This document shows, in pieces, positions 27,345 through 35,725 of a stretch of DNA of 64,000 nt. The stretch comes from Candidatus Stoquefichus sp. SB1 (lineage in GTDB: Bacteria; Bacillota_I; Bacilli_A; Erysipelotrichales; Coprobacillaceae): contig NZ_LN852694.1 of NCBI RefSeq assembly GCF_001244545.1, forward strand, positions 651,747 to 715,746, given 5' to 3'. The notes under the pieces are model-generated. The model made no database searches and was not told the DNA's origin. It saw only the letters and a list, made by a program, of their open reading frames with translations. Made by a program: the position numbers and the translations under genes. Numbering within the stretch: position 1 is the first letter of the stretch; every line of letters starts with the position of its first letter.

Positions 27345-28309
27345 GAAAGGCATTATGTGTTGGAATTGATAACTATAAGAAAATCAACGATTTACATGGA
27401 TGTGTTAATGATGCGAATGGGGTGAAAGCAGCATTAGAAAGGAATGGTGATGGAACACTAAATTTTTCTACAAAGCTTCTATGTGCAACAAGTGAAGCAT
27501 CTTATATTACTAGAGAGGATTTGAAAGATGCAGTTCAAAATCTTTTTAGAGATGAATCTGAAGTAGCTGTTTTTTATTATGCTGGGCATGGTTCTTATGA
27601 TGCACTTGGTGGATATCTATGCACTAGTGAAGTGGAAAGAGAGGATCAAGGATTATCATTAAACGATCTTATGGGGATAGTATCCGACTCACCTGCACAT
27701 AACAAAATTGTAATACTTGATAGTTGTTTTAGTGGGCGAGTTGCAAATTTGAAAGAAATGCAAAATTATTCGGTGCTACATAATGGAACAACTATTTTAG
27801 CAGCATGTGATGAAAATCAGTATTCGTCAGAAGAAAATGGGCATGGTGTTTTTACATCATTGTTGATTGAGGCATTATATGGTGGAGCAATGAATCTGCT
27901 TGGCGAGGTTTCTCCTGGTAGTATTTATTCTTATATAGATAGTTCTTTGGGAGGATGGGAACAACGACCTGTGTTTAAGGCAAATATAAAGCAGTTTGTT
28001 TCACTTAGAAAAAATAATCCACCAATTGCAATTGATGAGTTGCGTCGCATTACGGAATTTTTTAAAACACCATATAATGAATATGAATTGGATCCCACGT
28101 ATGAACATGATAAACATGAAGCTGATATTAAGGATGTAAATTTGGAACATGAAAAAATATTTTCTATTTTGCAAAAATATGTGAAGTTAAATTTAGTAAT
28201 ACCAGTAAATGCTGATCACATGTATTATGCAGCAATAAATCATAAATCATGTAAATTAACAGCTCAAGGACAGCATTATTGGAATCTAGTACATAAAGGT
28301 AATATTTAA
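27341..28309 (+). CDS. Caspase-like (metacaspase family) protease, putative immune effector
   Basis: A 322-residue protein with an N-terminal caspase-fold peptidase C14 domain (1-225): it begins RKALCVGIDNY and has the catalytic His in YYAGHGSYDALGGYL (about 84) and the Cys in ILDSCFSGR (about 128). The C-terminal ~90 residues form a separate helical, winged-helix-like part. Caspase-like effectors switched on by a TIR-made nucleotide are known from a recently described Thoeris class; the TIR-like gene 93 bp downstream fits that plan. RBS AGGAGG overlaps the end of the nuclease gene. Confidence 0.85.
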   Translation: MRKALCVGIDNYKKINDLHGCVNDANGVKAALERNGDGTLNFSTKLLCATSEASYITREDLKDAVQNLFRDESEVAVFYYAGHGSYDALGGYLCTSEVEREDQGLSLNDLMGIVSDSPAHNKIVILDSCFSGRVANLKEMQNYSVLHNGTTILAACDENQYSSEENGHGVFTSLLIEALYGGAMNLLGEVSPGSIYSYIDSSLGGWEQRPVFKANIKQFVSLRKNNPPIAIDELRRITEFFKTPYNEYELDPTYEHDKHEADIKDVNLEHEKIFSILQKYVKLNLVIPVNADHMYYAAINHKSCKLTAQGQHYWNLVHKGNI

Positions 28310-28401
28310 AAGATATTTATGATGTTATATTGCTATATATGATATGCATACAAATTATAGCTATTTAAACATAAAAAATTTAAAAAGGAAGAGGTATAAA
28401 T

Positions 28402-28788
28402 ATGGAAAAAAAGAATGTATTCATAAGTCATCGTTGGGACTACAAGGAGGATTATGAAAAGATTAGTGCTGTATTAGACAGATCGAAATATGATGTATCT
28501 GATCGTTCGGTTGAAAGTTCTGATCCTTTAGTTGGAACGAAAAAAGAAGTGACTGATGCGATAAAAGGAAAGATTGATAGTGCTAGTGTGATTCTTGCCC
28601 CAGCACGTCCAGCAGCAGTTACAGTAGGTAGCATGGGACTTAAAGAAATTAAATATGCAACAAGTAAAGGAAAAAAGATTATAGCAGTGGACACTGGAAC
28701 AACAACTAGTGTAGCATCTTTTTGGGCTGATAATGATATTAAAGTTGTTGCATGTAGAAAAGATAGTATAGAAAACGCAATAGGATAA
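28402..28788 (+). CDS. TIR-like (ThsB / MTH538-type) protein
   Basis: A 128-residue single-domain protein of the MTH538 TIR-like family (DUF1863), the family of Thoeris ThsB: VFISHRWDYKEDYEKI at the N-terminus, a conserved SSD segment, ILAPARPAAVTVGSMGLKEIKYA, and KIIAVDTGT. In Thoeris, phage infection makes ThsB produce a cyclic ADP-ribose-type signal that activates a partner effector. Here the partner would be the caspase-like protein upstream. A strong terminator follows, ending the three-gene unit. Confidence 0.8.
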   Translation: MEKKNVFISHRWDYKEDYEKISAVLDRSKYDVSDRSVESSDPLVGTKKEVTDAIKGKIDSASVILAPARPAAVTVGSMGLKEIKYATSKGKKIIAVDTGTTTSVASFWADNDIKVVACRKDSIENAIG

Positions 28789-28832
28789 AAGAATTTGTAC
28801 TCTATAATGGACAATAATTAAGTAAAAAAAGA

Positions 28833-28883
28833 AAGAAGAAATCAATCACTTATGAATTTAAGTAATTGATTTCTTCTTTTTTT
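28833..28883. terminator. Bidirectional terminator
   Basis: 19-bp arms (28833-28851 and 28860-28878, one mismatch) with T-run on the right and A-rich run on the left; it separates the TIR-like gene from the converging regulator gene. Confidence 0.88.
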
Positions 28884-28929
28884 GATATTTTAGAACGACA
28901 AAAAGAAAAATGAATATAGTTAAAATAGT

Positions 28930-29139
28930 TTATTTTCTATTGTCTGGAATATATTCTACAATATCAAATAAATCACATTCTAAAATATTGCACAATCTAT
29001 CTAATGTAGATGTATATACAACTTGATTTTTTCTTAGACGATGTAACTGTGATGTGCTAATTCCATATTCTCTTATTAAAGAATTTTGGGAAATGTTCTT
29101 GCTTTTTAAATACTTCCATAAACGATCGTAAATAATCAT
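28930..29139 (-). CDS. Small XRE-type regulator
   Basis: A 69-residue Cro/CI-type helix-turn-helix protein: LWKYLKSKNISQNSLIREYGISTSQLHRLRKNQ, then TLDRLCNILECDLFDIVEY. The whole protein is the DNA-binding domain. Its promoter region faces rightwards-transcribed degenerate DNA at 29260. AGGAGAG is 8-9 bases upstream of the start. The target could be itself or the damaged gene next door. Confidence 0.85.
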   Translation of the reverse strand: MIIYDRLWKYLKSKNISQNSLIREYGISTSQLHRLRKNQVVYTSTLDRLCNILECDLFDIVEYIPDNRK

Positions 29140-29259
29140 ATTGATACTCTCCTGTAATATAATTCTTGTCTTTTCTTTATTATTACAGTAAAATTAGATT
29201 GTAGATATGTCTTTAATCAGACATAGTAAATGACTGTATTATGAGAAGGGAGGATAGTT

Positions 29260-30222
29260 ATGTGTATTGCATAGCTAAAATAAATGAAAAAGAAAGAATT
29301 ATATGCTGATGAAAAGTATTATAAAAGTATTCTTAATAAGCTAAATCAGTATGTTGAGAAACTAAAAACAAAACCAGATGCTCAAGATTATATTTCATGA
29401 AGTAGTACATTTAGTATAGTTGAATTAGAGTATAGAGTATCAACATTTTTGAAAGTCTTAGAATTGGAGGAATATATTAAAAACAGAGATATTGCATATT
29501 CAGTTACTAGGTTAATTTGCGCTGAAGCATTAGAGCAACTTGCTGAACCTTTATTGGAAAAAAGATTAAAAGAGAGAATAGACTTCATTAATAAAAATAT
29601 AGAAGATATTCAAATTACAAAAGATGATATATTAGGTAATGATTTACCTGAAAAATATACTGAGTCAGAATATGCAATATTAGGGTTAACATATGAACAA
29701 GTATCACCACTAGAATTATTTGAAGATTTTATATCTTTTTATAATATTGCTTTTTCTATTGGTGATGATACACACTTATTTAAATATCATTTTTCAAGAG
29801 ATACACCAATTGAAAATTTTGATGATGAAAATAAAAAGTGGTATTATACAAATAATTTAGAAGAAATGATATATCATTTTTCTAAGAAACTTATGGATGG
29901 AGTGGTCAAAAATATAATTGATAATATGAGTTTGAATAATAATCCAATTACTTTGTCATTTGATGAATATGTAGATATGAATTACCTACATAGATGTAAA
30001 TCTCCTAAAGAAATATATGGGTACTTAAAATCTATTGATCTAGCTAAATTAAGTTTACCATTACATTATCTATATCTTTTGTTAGAGTTTGATAAAATGA
30101 CTATATTCAAAGATCAAAAATTAATGTTAAAGATTTCAGATGCATTGAAACTAGAAAAGCAAGATGAGGAAAAGGGGTATAGCTATCCAGTAATTAGAAA
30201 AGTTTTCAGCAATTGTTTCTGA
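29260..30222 (+). pseudogene. Unknown gene interrupted by three in-frame stops
   Basis: GGGAGG (29248-29253) precedes an ATG at 29260, but the same frame has TAG (29272), TAA (29281) and TGA (29398) before running open to 30222. Read through, it gives about 316 residues: a lysine-rich N-terminus, then an acidic helical protein with DYISx-SSTFSIVELEYRV and KVLELEEYIKNRDIAYSV. A shorter product could still start at a TTG at 29449. I recognise no family. The intact distal frame suggests recent loss. Confidence 0.6.
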
Positions 30223-30439
30223 GGACTAAATTAACCATATGTTTATGAATTGTTTTCAAGATATTATAGATTATATTGGCACAATCATTGAAATAATTAG
30301 TGTTTTCTATTTATATAATTGATTATGTATATTTTATAATGTTTATTCTATTTATATAAAGGAAAACATTTTGTAATTCGTTCTCAATTGCTTTGTTTTC
30401 ATATAAAATATATTCAACAAAGTAGAGGAGAATATATAT

Positions 30440-30805
30440 ATGATCGTTGATTATAAGGCAATAGGTAAAAGAATTAAAATAGCAAGAATTCGTAAGGGGA
30501 TTAGTCAGGAAGAAACTGCTGAATTAAGTAGTATTTCATCAAGACATATGAGTAATATAGAGACAGGTAGAACTAAGCCAAGTTTACCAACATTAATTGC
30601 TATTGCAAATGCATTAGATACATCAGTAGATTATTTCTTGTGTGATAATGTTGTCAAGTCAGGATATGTGTTTAAAGAGGAAGCAAACAAATTATTTTCG
30701 GATTGTGATGATTATGAAATGAGAATAATCATGAATATTATCTTAGCGACTAAAGAATCATTAAGACAAGAAATTGATATTAGAAAGAGATTATTAGAAA
30801 ATTAA
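30440..30805 (+). CDS. XRE-family regulator
   Basis: A 121-residue protein with an N-terminal Cro/CI helix-turn-helix (IGKRIKIARIRKGISQEETAE, ISSRHMSNIETGRTKPSLPTL, about 6-62) and a C-terminal helical tail that may dimerise. AGAGGAG is 9 bases upstream. It stands alone, with 217 bp before it and the element's right end after it, so it probably regulates element genes or itself. Confidence 0.88.
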   Translation: MIVDYKAIGKRIKIARIRKGISQEETAELSSISSRHMSNIETGRTKPSLPTLIAIANALDTSVDYFLCDNVVKSGYVFKEEANKLFSDCDDYEMRIIMNIILATKESLRQEIDIRKRLLEN

Positions 30806-31032
30806 AATTTAAGTAAATAATATTTTTATATTCAATTTATTGATAATTTTGTTAAGAGTAATTCGATAAATGATATCCAATTATATCATTGTAAATTTTT
30901 TATAAAATAGTAATCTTTGTAGATTATATAAGCGACTAATTGAAGTGGAAATGATTTTATAAGTTAGGTTGCTTATTTATAAATTTAAACTGATATTGAT
31001 TAAATAAGGATGATACATGAAACTTGAGGTAT

Positions 31033-31051
31033 TGATACATTTATGATACAC
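31033..31051. repeat. Right-end integrase arm-type boxes (first copy)
   Basis: TGATACAT (31033-31040) and TGATACAC (31044-31051), 11 bp apart, identical geometry to the left end. Confidence 0.6.
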
Positions 31052-31153
31052 TATTTTTATCAAAAGAGTATAAATGATAGAAAATTGAATTTTTATTACA
31101 TTAAAAAAATAATTATTTGAACTAAATAAAGGTCAATGTAATAATTGACATAA

Positions 31154-31166
31154 AGAGTTTGAATAG
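31154..31166. mobile_element. attR core (first copy)
   Basis: AGAGTTTGAATAG, identical over 13 bases to the end of guaA. The 3' flank TTAAATGTTAAAA also resembles the bases after guaA (TTAAATGTGAAAA), as expected for a duplicated target. Confidence 0.8.
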
Positions 31167-31353
31167 AAGTTAAATGTTAAAAGTGCACTTAAATAGGTAC
31201 TTTTTTAGTATTTGATGATATCTTTGAGTACAACTTTTAGAATCATTCTAAAAAAATTAAATTTAATAGGAATTTTAAGTATTCAGCAGAATTCATTGAA
31301 TTATTTATGCTATATTATAATTAGAATTTTAGTTCAAAAGGAGATAATATAAG

Positions 31354-34300
31354 ATGATTATTAATGGTGTGAGTGTATCTAAGGATTTACAAAAAGCAAT
31401 TGAAGATAATAGTTTAGTTGTGTTTGTTGGTGCGGGCGTTTCTATGGGAGCCCCCACCAATTTGCCAAGTTTTTATGAGCTAGTTAAATTTATCGAGTCT
31501 GGAACTGGTGAACATTACGATGGAAATGAACCATGTGAAAAATTTTTAGGTATGCTGAAGCATAAAAAAATAGATGTTCATCAACGAACAGCCGAACTAT
31601 TATCAAAAAATGAGCTAGAATATAACGATTTACATAAACATATTATTAACTTATTTAGAGATCCAGAGAGCATTAAAATTGTTACAACAAATTATGATAC
31701 AATGTTTGAACAAGTGTTAGAATCGAAAAAAATAACTACTGTTAATACATATAATGCTCCAGCATTACCACTAGGCAATGAGTTTAAGGGAATTGTGCAT
31801 ATTCATGGCAATGTTAATGAACCACAATCAATGATACTTACAGATGAGGATTTCGGTAAAGCTTATATTACTGATGGATATGTATCAAGATTTCTTATTA
31901 AATTATTTGAGTCATATAATATTCTTTTTATTGGATATAGTTATGAAGATACTATTGTTAAATATTTGACAAGGGCACTCACTTCTTATGGTAATTATAA
32001 ACGTTTTATCATGATTGGTTCTGAATCAAAAGAATTTGAATTACTTGGAATTCAATCAATTTGTTATGGAAAAGATAAATATGATATCTTGTATCAAATT
32101 GTTAATCATTTGGGAGAAATTAATCAAAGAGGGTTACTGGATTGGCAAAATACTATTAAGCAATTTGAATTAATTCCACCTCAAGATATTTCATTAGAGA
32201 GCGAAATTGAATATTGTTTACATGATGAGAATAAAACATTTATTCTTACAAAAAGTATTCATGGTGAAAAATGGTATGAATGGCTTGATCAAAGAGGCGT
32301 TTTTGATTCATTTTTTAATGAGAATTCCTCTTTGAATGAAGTTGATGAGCTATGGCTAGATTGGTTTGTTAGTGAATTTATTGGAAATAATGATAATGTA
32401 ATTAAAAGAGCAATATTGAAAAATAACAATAACATAAACAGCAAGTTAGTTAATAAAATAATCAATTATTTAGACAATGATAAAATTGAAATTTCAGATC
32501 AAAATTATTGTGAATATACTGTATTACTTATTAATAAAATTCATGACGGATTTACATTATTTAGATTATTAGAAACTTCTTATATAAAAGAAATTTATCA
32601 GATTTCGTTTTTATTGTTCAAAAAAATGTTTGATTTTAATATGGAGTTAATGTATAAGTCATTTAGTCCAAATGATGAAGTTGTTTATGAATGTAGATTT
32701 TTAGGGTCGTCTAGTTACATTGATATTGCTTTTGACACAGTTGGGATGCAATTGATTGAAAAATTTCCTATAGATTTTTTACTTTTTGTTAAAGATAAAA
32801 TAAATTCAATATATAATCAATATCAATTGCTAAGAATGGCAAGTGATGACATTGATCCATTAAATGGAATATTTTTTTCATTGGAACGCAAACATTATTA
32901 TACGGATTTGGAGAAAGTTTTATTTTGCTTTTGCGATAAAGTTTGTAAAGTTATTAATAATATAGATAACAAAACTTTTGTGAAAGCTTATATTGCTGAA
33001 TGTCTTAAGTCTAATTCATTTTTATTAAACAATTTGGGAATAAAATTATTAAGAGTAAATCCATTATACTCAAATGATGAAAAATGCAAATTGATTTTTG
33101 AGCATATAGGTATGTATACATTGTACAGTAAAGAGCAAGTTTTTCTATTAGTAGCAGCAATTTTTTATGATTTATCTAGTGATATGAAAGAACAACTATT
33201 AGATGAAATCAAAAAAGGAGATACTAAATTTGAGGCAACTGAAGAAAATTTAAAAAATATTGCTTATAAAAAGTTTAATTGGTGTGCATGGTTTAGAAAG
33301 AATAATATTAATGATTCTGAAATTGATAAAATAAATGAAAGTATATTGCATGAGTATCCTTATTTTAAAGACCGTAAACATCCTGAGTTGATTACGACAG
33401 GTCCAACAATTAGTTGGGACGCTGATAAAAGTCCTAAATCAGAATTAGAAATAAAAGAGATGGGAAAAGAAGAATTAGTCACTTTATTGAAATGTTTTGT
33501 AGAAGATAAGTTTGCTGGTATTACTAAAGCGGGTTTGTATAATGCTTTTGGAAATTGTTTAAAAGAAGATTATGAATGGGCACTTGAAATACTTAAATAT
33601 ATCAAAGAAAGTTTTGAAAGTGACCATCCAATTTGGAATAAAATAATATCAAAAATTTCAGAATCAGATTATACAGTTGAACAACATATGACGTTGATTA
33701 AATTATTTTTCGAGAATGATGAATTAATAAAATTTAATGATTTGAGTCTTGGTTGGTATCTTGATGATTTGCTAAAGAAAAAGGAAATACAACTAGTGTT
33801 TAATCAAATATCAAATCAATTATTTTGTTTTTCTTTGAAAGTTTATGAATTAGGAGAAAAGAAAATAAATTGCGAATCTGATGTAATGACTAAATGTTTA
33901 AATTGTTCGGTTGGCGTAATTATAACATTTCTAATAAAGATGTTATCTTTTGAAGAAGATTCATCAAATGAAAAAAAGTATTTTAACTTTTTTGAAAAAT
34001 TATTAACTGAAGAATTACCATATCATGATCAAATATTATGTATATTGATAGGAAATGTACGTTTCTTTTATTATCGTAACAAAGATTGGTGCAAAAAACT
34101 TATTATTCCATATTTAACTACTTCTGATAAAAATGATTTTTTAATATCTTGGGAGGGGATTGCTTATTTTTCTAGTCAACTTTATAATGAATTAGGAATT
34201 GATCTTCAGCAAAATTATCTTGAAGCGATTTCAGGAATAAATGAATTAGAAGGACATGGAAGAAAAGTTTTGGTGTCACACTTTACATTACTGCTTGTTT

Positions 34301-34824
34301 ATGTTGTAGAAAATCCACTTGAAATATTTATTCCAAAATTTTTTGATGTTGCTGAAACATCAGATAAATTACTTTTTATTAATACTATTAGAGATTGTTT
34401 AGTTAGATTGAATGAAGAAGAGAGAAATGCTCTCTGGAATTCATGGCTAAAAGAGTATTGGAAAAATAGAGTGCAAAACATTCCAAAACCATTGGAATAT
34501 GTGGAAAATACAGAAATGTTAAATTGGTGTTTTAAGTTAAAAAATATTTTTTCTGATGCTGTTGCAATTATCGAGTCGGGAGTAAAATTTAATAAGATCA
34601 GCACTTCATTTTTTTATCGTTTAAAGAATTCTGAATTGGTATATAAGTATCCAGACGAAGTTGCTAAATTATTAATTTATATTCTTAATTCTGGAGCACA
34701 CATTGAAAGGATTGAATTTACAATTCAAGAAGTAGTAGAAAAAATTAATTGTACTGATGAAAGACTAAAAACTAAATTGAATGAGGCTTTATTATTGCGA
34801 CATATTACTTTAACATGTAATTAA
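31354..34824 (+). CDS. SIR2-domain defence protein with DUF4020-like C-terminus
   Basis: An 1156-residue protein. Residues ~15-260 are a SIR2-like NAD-binding domain: VVFVGAGVSMGAPTNLPSF (about 22-40), TTNYDTMFE (about 112), VHIHGNVNEP (about 148), FIGYSYED (about 191). The remaining ~900 residues are helical, in the style of DUF4020 proteins. Large SIR2 proteins of this kind (defence-associated sirtuins) deplete NAD+ on phage sensing, with the long C-terminal part as sensor. RBS AAGGAG is 10 bases upstream. It is the sole large gene of its cassette. Confidence 0.82.
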   Translation: MIINGVSVSKDLQKAIEDNSLVVFVGAGVSMGAPTNLPSFYELVKFIESGTGEHYDGNEPCEKFLGMLKHKKIDVHQRTAELLSKNELEYNDLHKHIINLFRDPESIKIVTTNYDTMFEQVLESKKITTVNTYNAPALPLGNEFKGIVHIHGNVNEPQSMILTDEDFGKAYITDGYVSRFLIKLFESYNILFIGYSYEDTIVKYLTRALTSYGNYKRFIMIGSESKEFELLGIQSICYGKDKYDILYQIVNHLGEINQRGLLDWQNTIKQFELIPPQDISLESEIEYCLHDENKTFILTKSIHGEKWYEWLDQRGVFDSFFNENSSLNEVDELWLDWFVSEFIGNNDNVIKRAILKNNNNINSKLVNKIINYLDNDKIEISDQNYCEYTVLLINKIHDGFTLFRLLETSYIKEIYQISFLLFKKMFDFNMELMYKSFSPNDEVVYECRFLGSSSYIDIAFDTVGMQLIEKFPIDFLLFVKDKINSIYNQYQLLRMASDDIDPLNGIFFSLERKHYYTDLEKVLFCFCDKVCKVINNIDNKTFVKAYIAECLKSNSFLLNNLGIKLLRVNPLYSNDEKCKLIFEHIGMYTLYSKEQVFLLVAAIFYDLSSDMKEQLLDEIKKGDTKFEATEENLKNIAYKKFNWCAWFRKNNINDSEIDKINESILHEYPYFKDRKHPELITTGPTISWDADKSPKSELEIKEMGKEELVTLLKCFVEDKFAGITKAGLYNAFGNCLKEDYEWALEILKYIKESFESDHPIWNKIISKISESDYTVEQHMTLIKLFFENDELIKFNDLSLGWYLDDLLKKKEIQLVFNQISNQLFCFSLKVYELGEKKINCESDVMTKCLNCSVGVIITFLIKMLSFEEDSSNEKKYFNFFEKLLTEELPYHDQILCILIGNVRFFYYRNKDWCKKLIIPYLTTSDKNDFLISWEGIAYFSSQLYNELGIDLQQNYLEAISGINELEGHGRKVLVSHFTLLLVYVVENPLEIFIPKFFDVAETSDKLLFINTIRDCLVRLNEEERNALWNSWLKEYWKNRVQNIPKPLEYVENTEMLNWCFKLKNIFSDAVAIIESGVKFNKISTSFFYRLKNSELVYKYPDEVAKLLIYILNSGAHIERIEFTIQEVVEKINCTDERLKTKLNEALLLRHITLTCN

Positions 34825-35017
34825 TTAAGTTCAAATAAAGGATATTCTTATAAAGAAATAACTACTATTGAATTATTTTTAAGAGGTTTATTCTTTGTTA
34901 AATTCTTTTACTAGCTTATAAAAATTCTGCTGCGTAAAACACATTGTGGAGAATTATACAAAGTGTGATAATAATATTATAAAGTAAAAGATAAATTGAA
35001 ATTTGTGAGGGAGATAA

Positions 35018-35335
35018 ATGCTATTATTAACACTTAATATGAATATGTTTAATTTTGTAATAGATAACAGTTTTAATGATTACATTAATCTATGGCAAGA
35101 AGGTATAAATCAAGGAAAAGCATATTATATAGATTTTTCTGGAAGAAAAATAAAAGCTGATAGTAAAGAACATTTTAAGATTAGAACGTTTGTTGGAAAT
35201 AGACATATTGATTATGTGTTGGCAAAGAAAGAATCTTTAAATTTGAAAGAAATCAGAACCGATTTTAGAACTTTAGCCTTTACTAATCACTGTGGTATTA
35301 TTTTGGATTTTGATATTAATAAGAAATATAAGTAA
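35018..35335 (+). CDS. Small protein of unknown function in the SIR2 cassette
   Basis: A 105-residue protein preceded by GAGGGAG 6 bases before the ATG. It reads as a compact alpha/beta domain (FNDYINLWQEGINQGKAYYIDFSGRKI ... DYVLAKKESLNLKEIRTDFRTLAF) with no motif I recognise. It lies 193 bp after the SIR2 gene and just before the cassette's right end. It might be an immunity or regulatory partner of the SIR2 protein or mere cargo. Confidence 0.55.
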   Translation: MLLLTLNMNMFNFVIDNSFNDYINLWQEGINQGKAYYIDFSGRKIKADSKEHFKIRTFVGNRHIDYVLAKKESLNLKEIRTDFRTLAFTNHCGIILDFDINKKYK

Positions 35336-35425
35336 ATAAATAGATAAATTCCTAATTATGCAGAATAATAATGGTAGGGGAGTAGTTGCTTTTGATATAA
35401 AAATGATACACAACTCTTGAAAAAG

Positions 35426-35444
35426 TGATACAATTTTGATACAC
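35426..35444. repeat. Right-end integrase arm-type boxes (second copy)
   Basis: TGATACAA (35426-35433) and TGATACAC (35437-35444), 11 bp apart; a further TGATACAC lies at 35404-35411. Confidence 0.6.
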
Positions 35445-35509
35445 TTTATTTGTCAAAAGAGTAGAAAATAAGTAATATTGAACTTTATCTTTAGTATATT
35501 TATTGTAAA

Positions 35510-35529
35510 TTGAACTAAAACAAGTTCAA
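35510..35529. promoter_or_regulatory. Palindrome near the second right end
   Basis: TTGAACT-AAAACA-AGTTCAA, perfect 7-bp arms with a 6-base spacer; ends 18 bp before the att core. The counterpart at 31117-31136 (TTGAACT-N6-AGGTCAA) ends 18 bp before its core. Confidence 0.55.
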
Positions 35530-35547
35530 AACAGAACTCATCATGTT

Positions 35548-35559
35548 GAGTTTGAATAG
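35548..35559. mobile_element. attR core (second copy)
   Basis: GAGTTTGAATAG, identical over 12 bases to the guaA end and to 31155-31166. Confidence 0.75.
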
Positions 35560-35573
35560 TAATATGTAATTTG

Positions 35574-35602
35574 TGAGTGCTCTGAAAAGAGCACTCTTTT
35601 TA
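35574..35602 (+). terminator. Intrinsic terminator beside attR2
   Basis: GAGTGCTCT and AGAGCACTC arms with a GAAA loop and five T. It may be the original terminator on the far side of the guaA insertion point of an earlier element. Confidence 0.8.
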
Positions 35603-35725
35603 ATTGTATTTTTACGCAGTAGATTATTTGTTTTATTACACAAATTATCTTTTGTGGTAGCGTTTTCATAGTTTGTTTGTTATTATAATATAGAGTGAAA
35701 ATTATAACATAAGGGGGATATGATC

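Larger units (their letters stand above)
20782..31166 (+). mobile_element. Integrative mobilizable element in guaA carrying a defence cluster
   Basis: About 10.4 kb bounded by the 12-bp guaA core. Left end: TGATACAC boxes, repressor, excisionase-like gene and tyrosine integrase. Middle: an accessory relaxosome gene, RepA-like ATPase, oriT-like region, MobC, relaxase and TnpV. Right: nuclease, caspase-like and TIR-like genes, a small regulator, a broken gene and a second regulator. There are no type IV secretion genes, so it would need a helper element to transfer. Confidence 0.75.
30806..31353. other. 548-bp gap holding the element's right end
   Basis: Contains TGATACA boxes at 31033-31040 and 31044-31051, the palindrome variant at 31117-31136, the guaA core at 31155-31166, a terminator-like hairpin near 31180-31207, and the promoter region of the SIR2 gene. 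No coding sequence is seen. Confidence 0.7.
31167..35559 (+). mobile_element. Integrase-less cassette between two att copies
   Basis: About 4.4 kb between guaA core copies at 31155 and 35548. It contains only the SIR2/DUF4020 gene and one small ORF, and ends with the same box and palindrome set as the mobilizable element. This is the layout of a cis-mobilizable element left by accretion and deletion at one site. Confidence 0.6.

Noticed and set aside
29260-29400. UGA or UAG read as an amino acid (recoded genetic code)
   Set aside because: UGA, UAG and UAA all end well-conserved genes in this window (acetyltransferase, proS and sbcC), and the internal stops are confined to ghosts.
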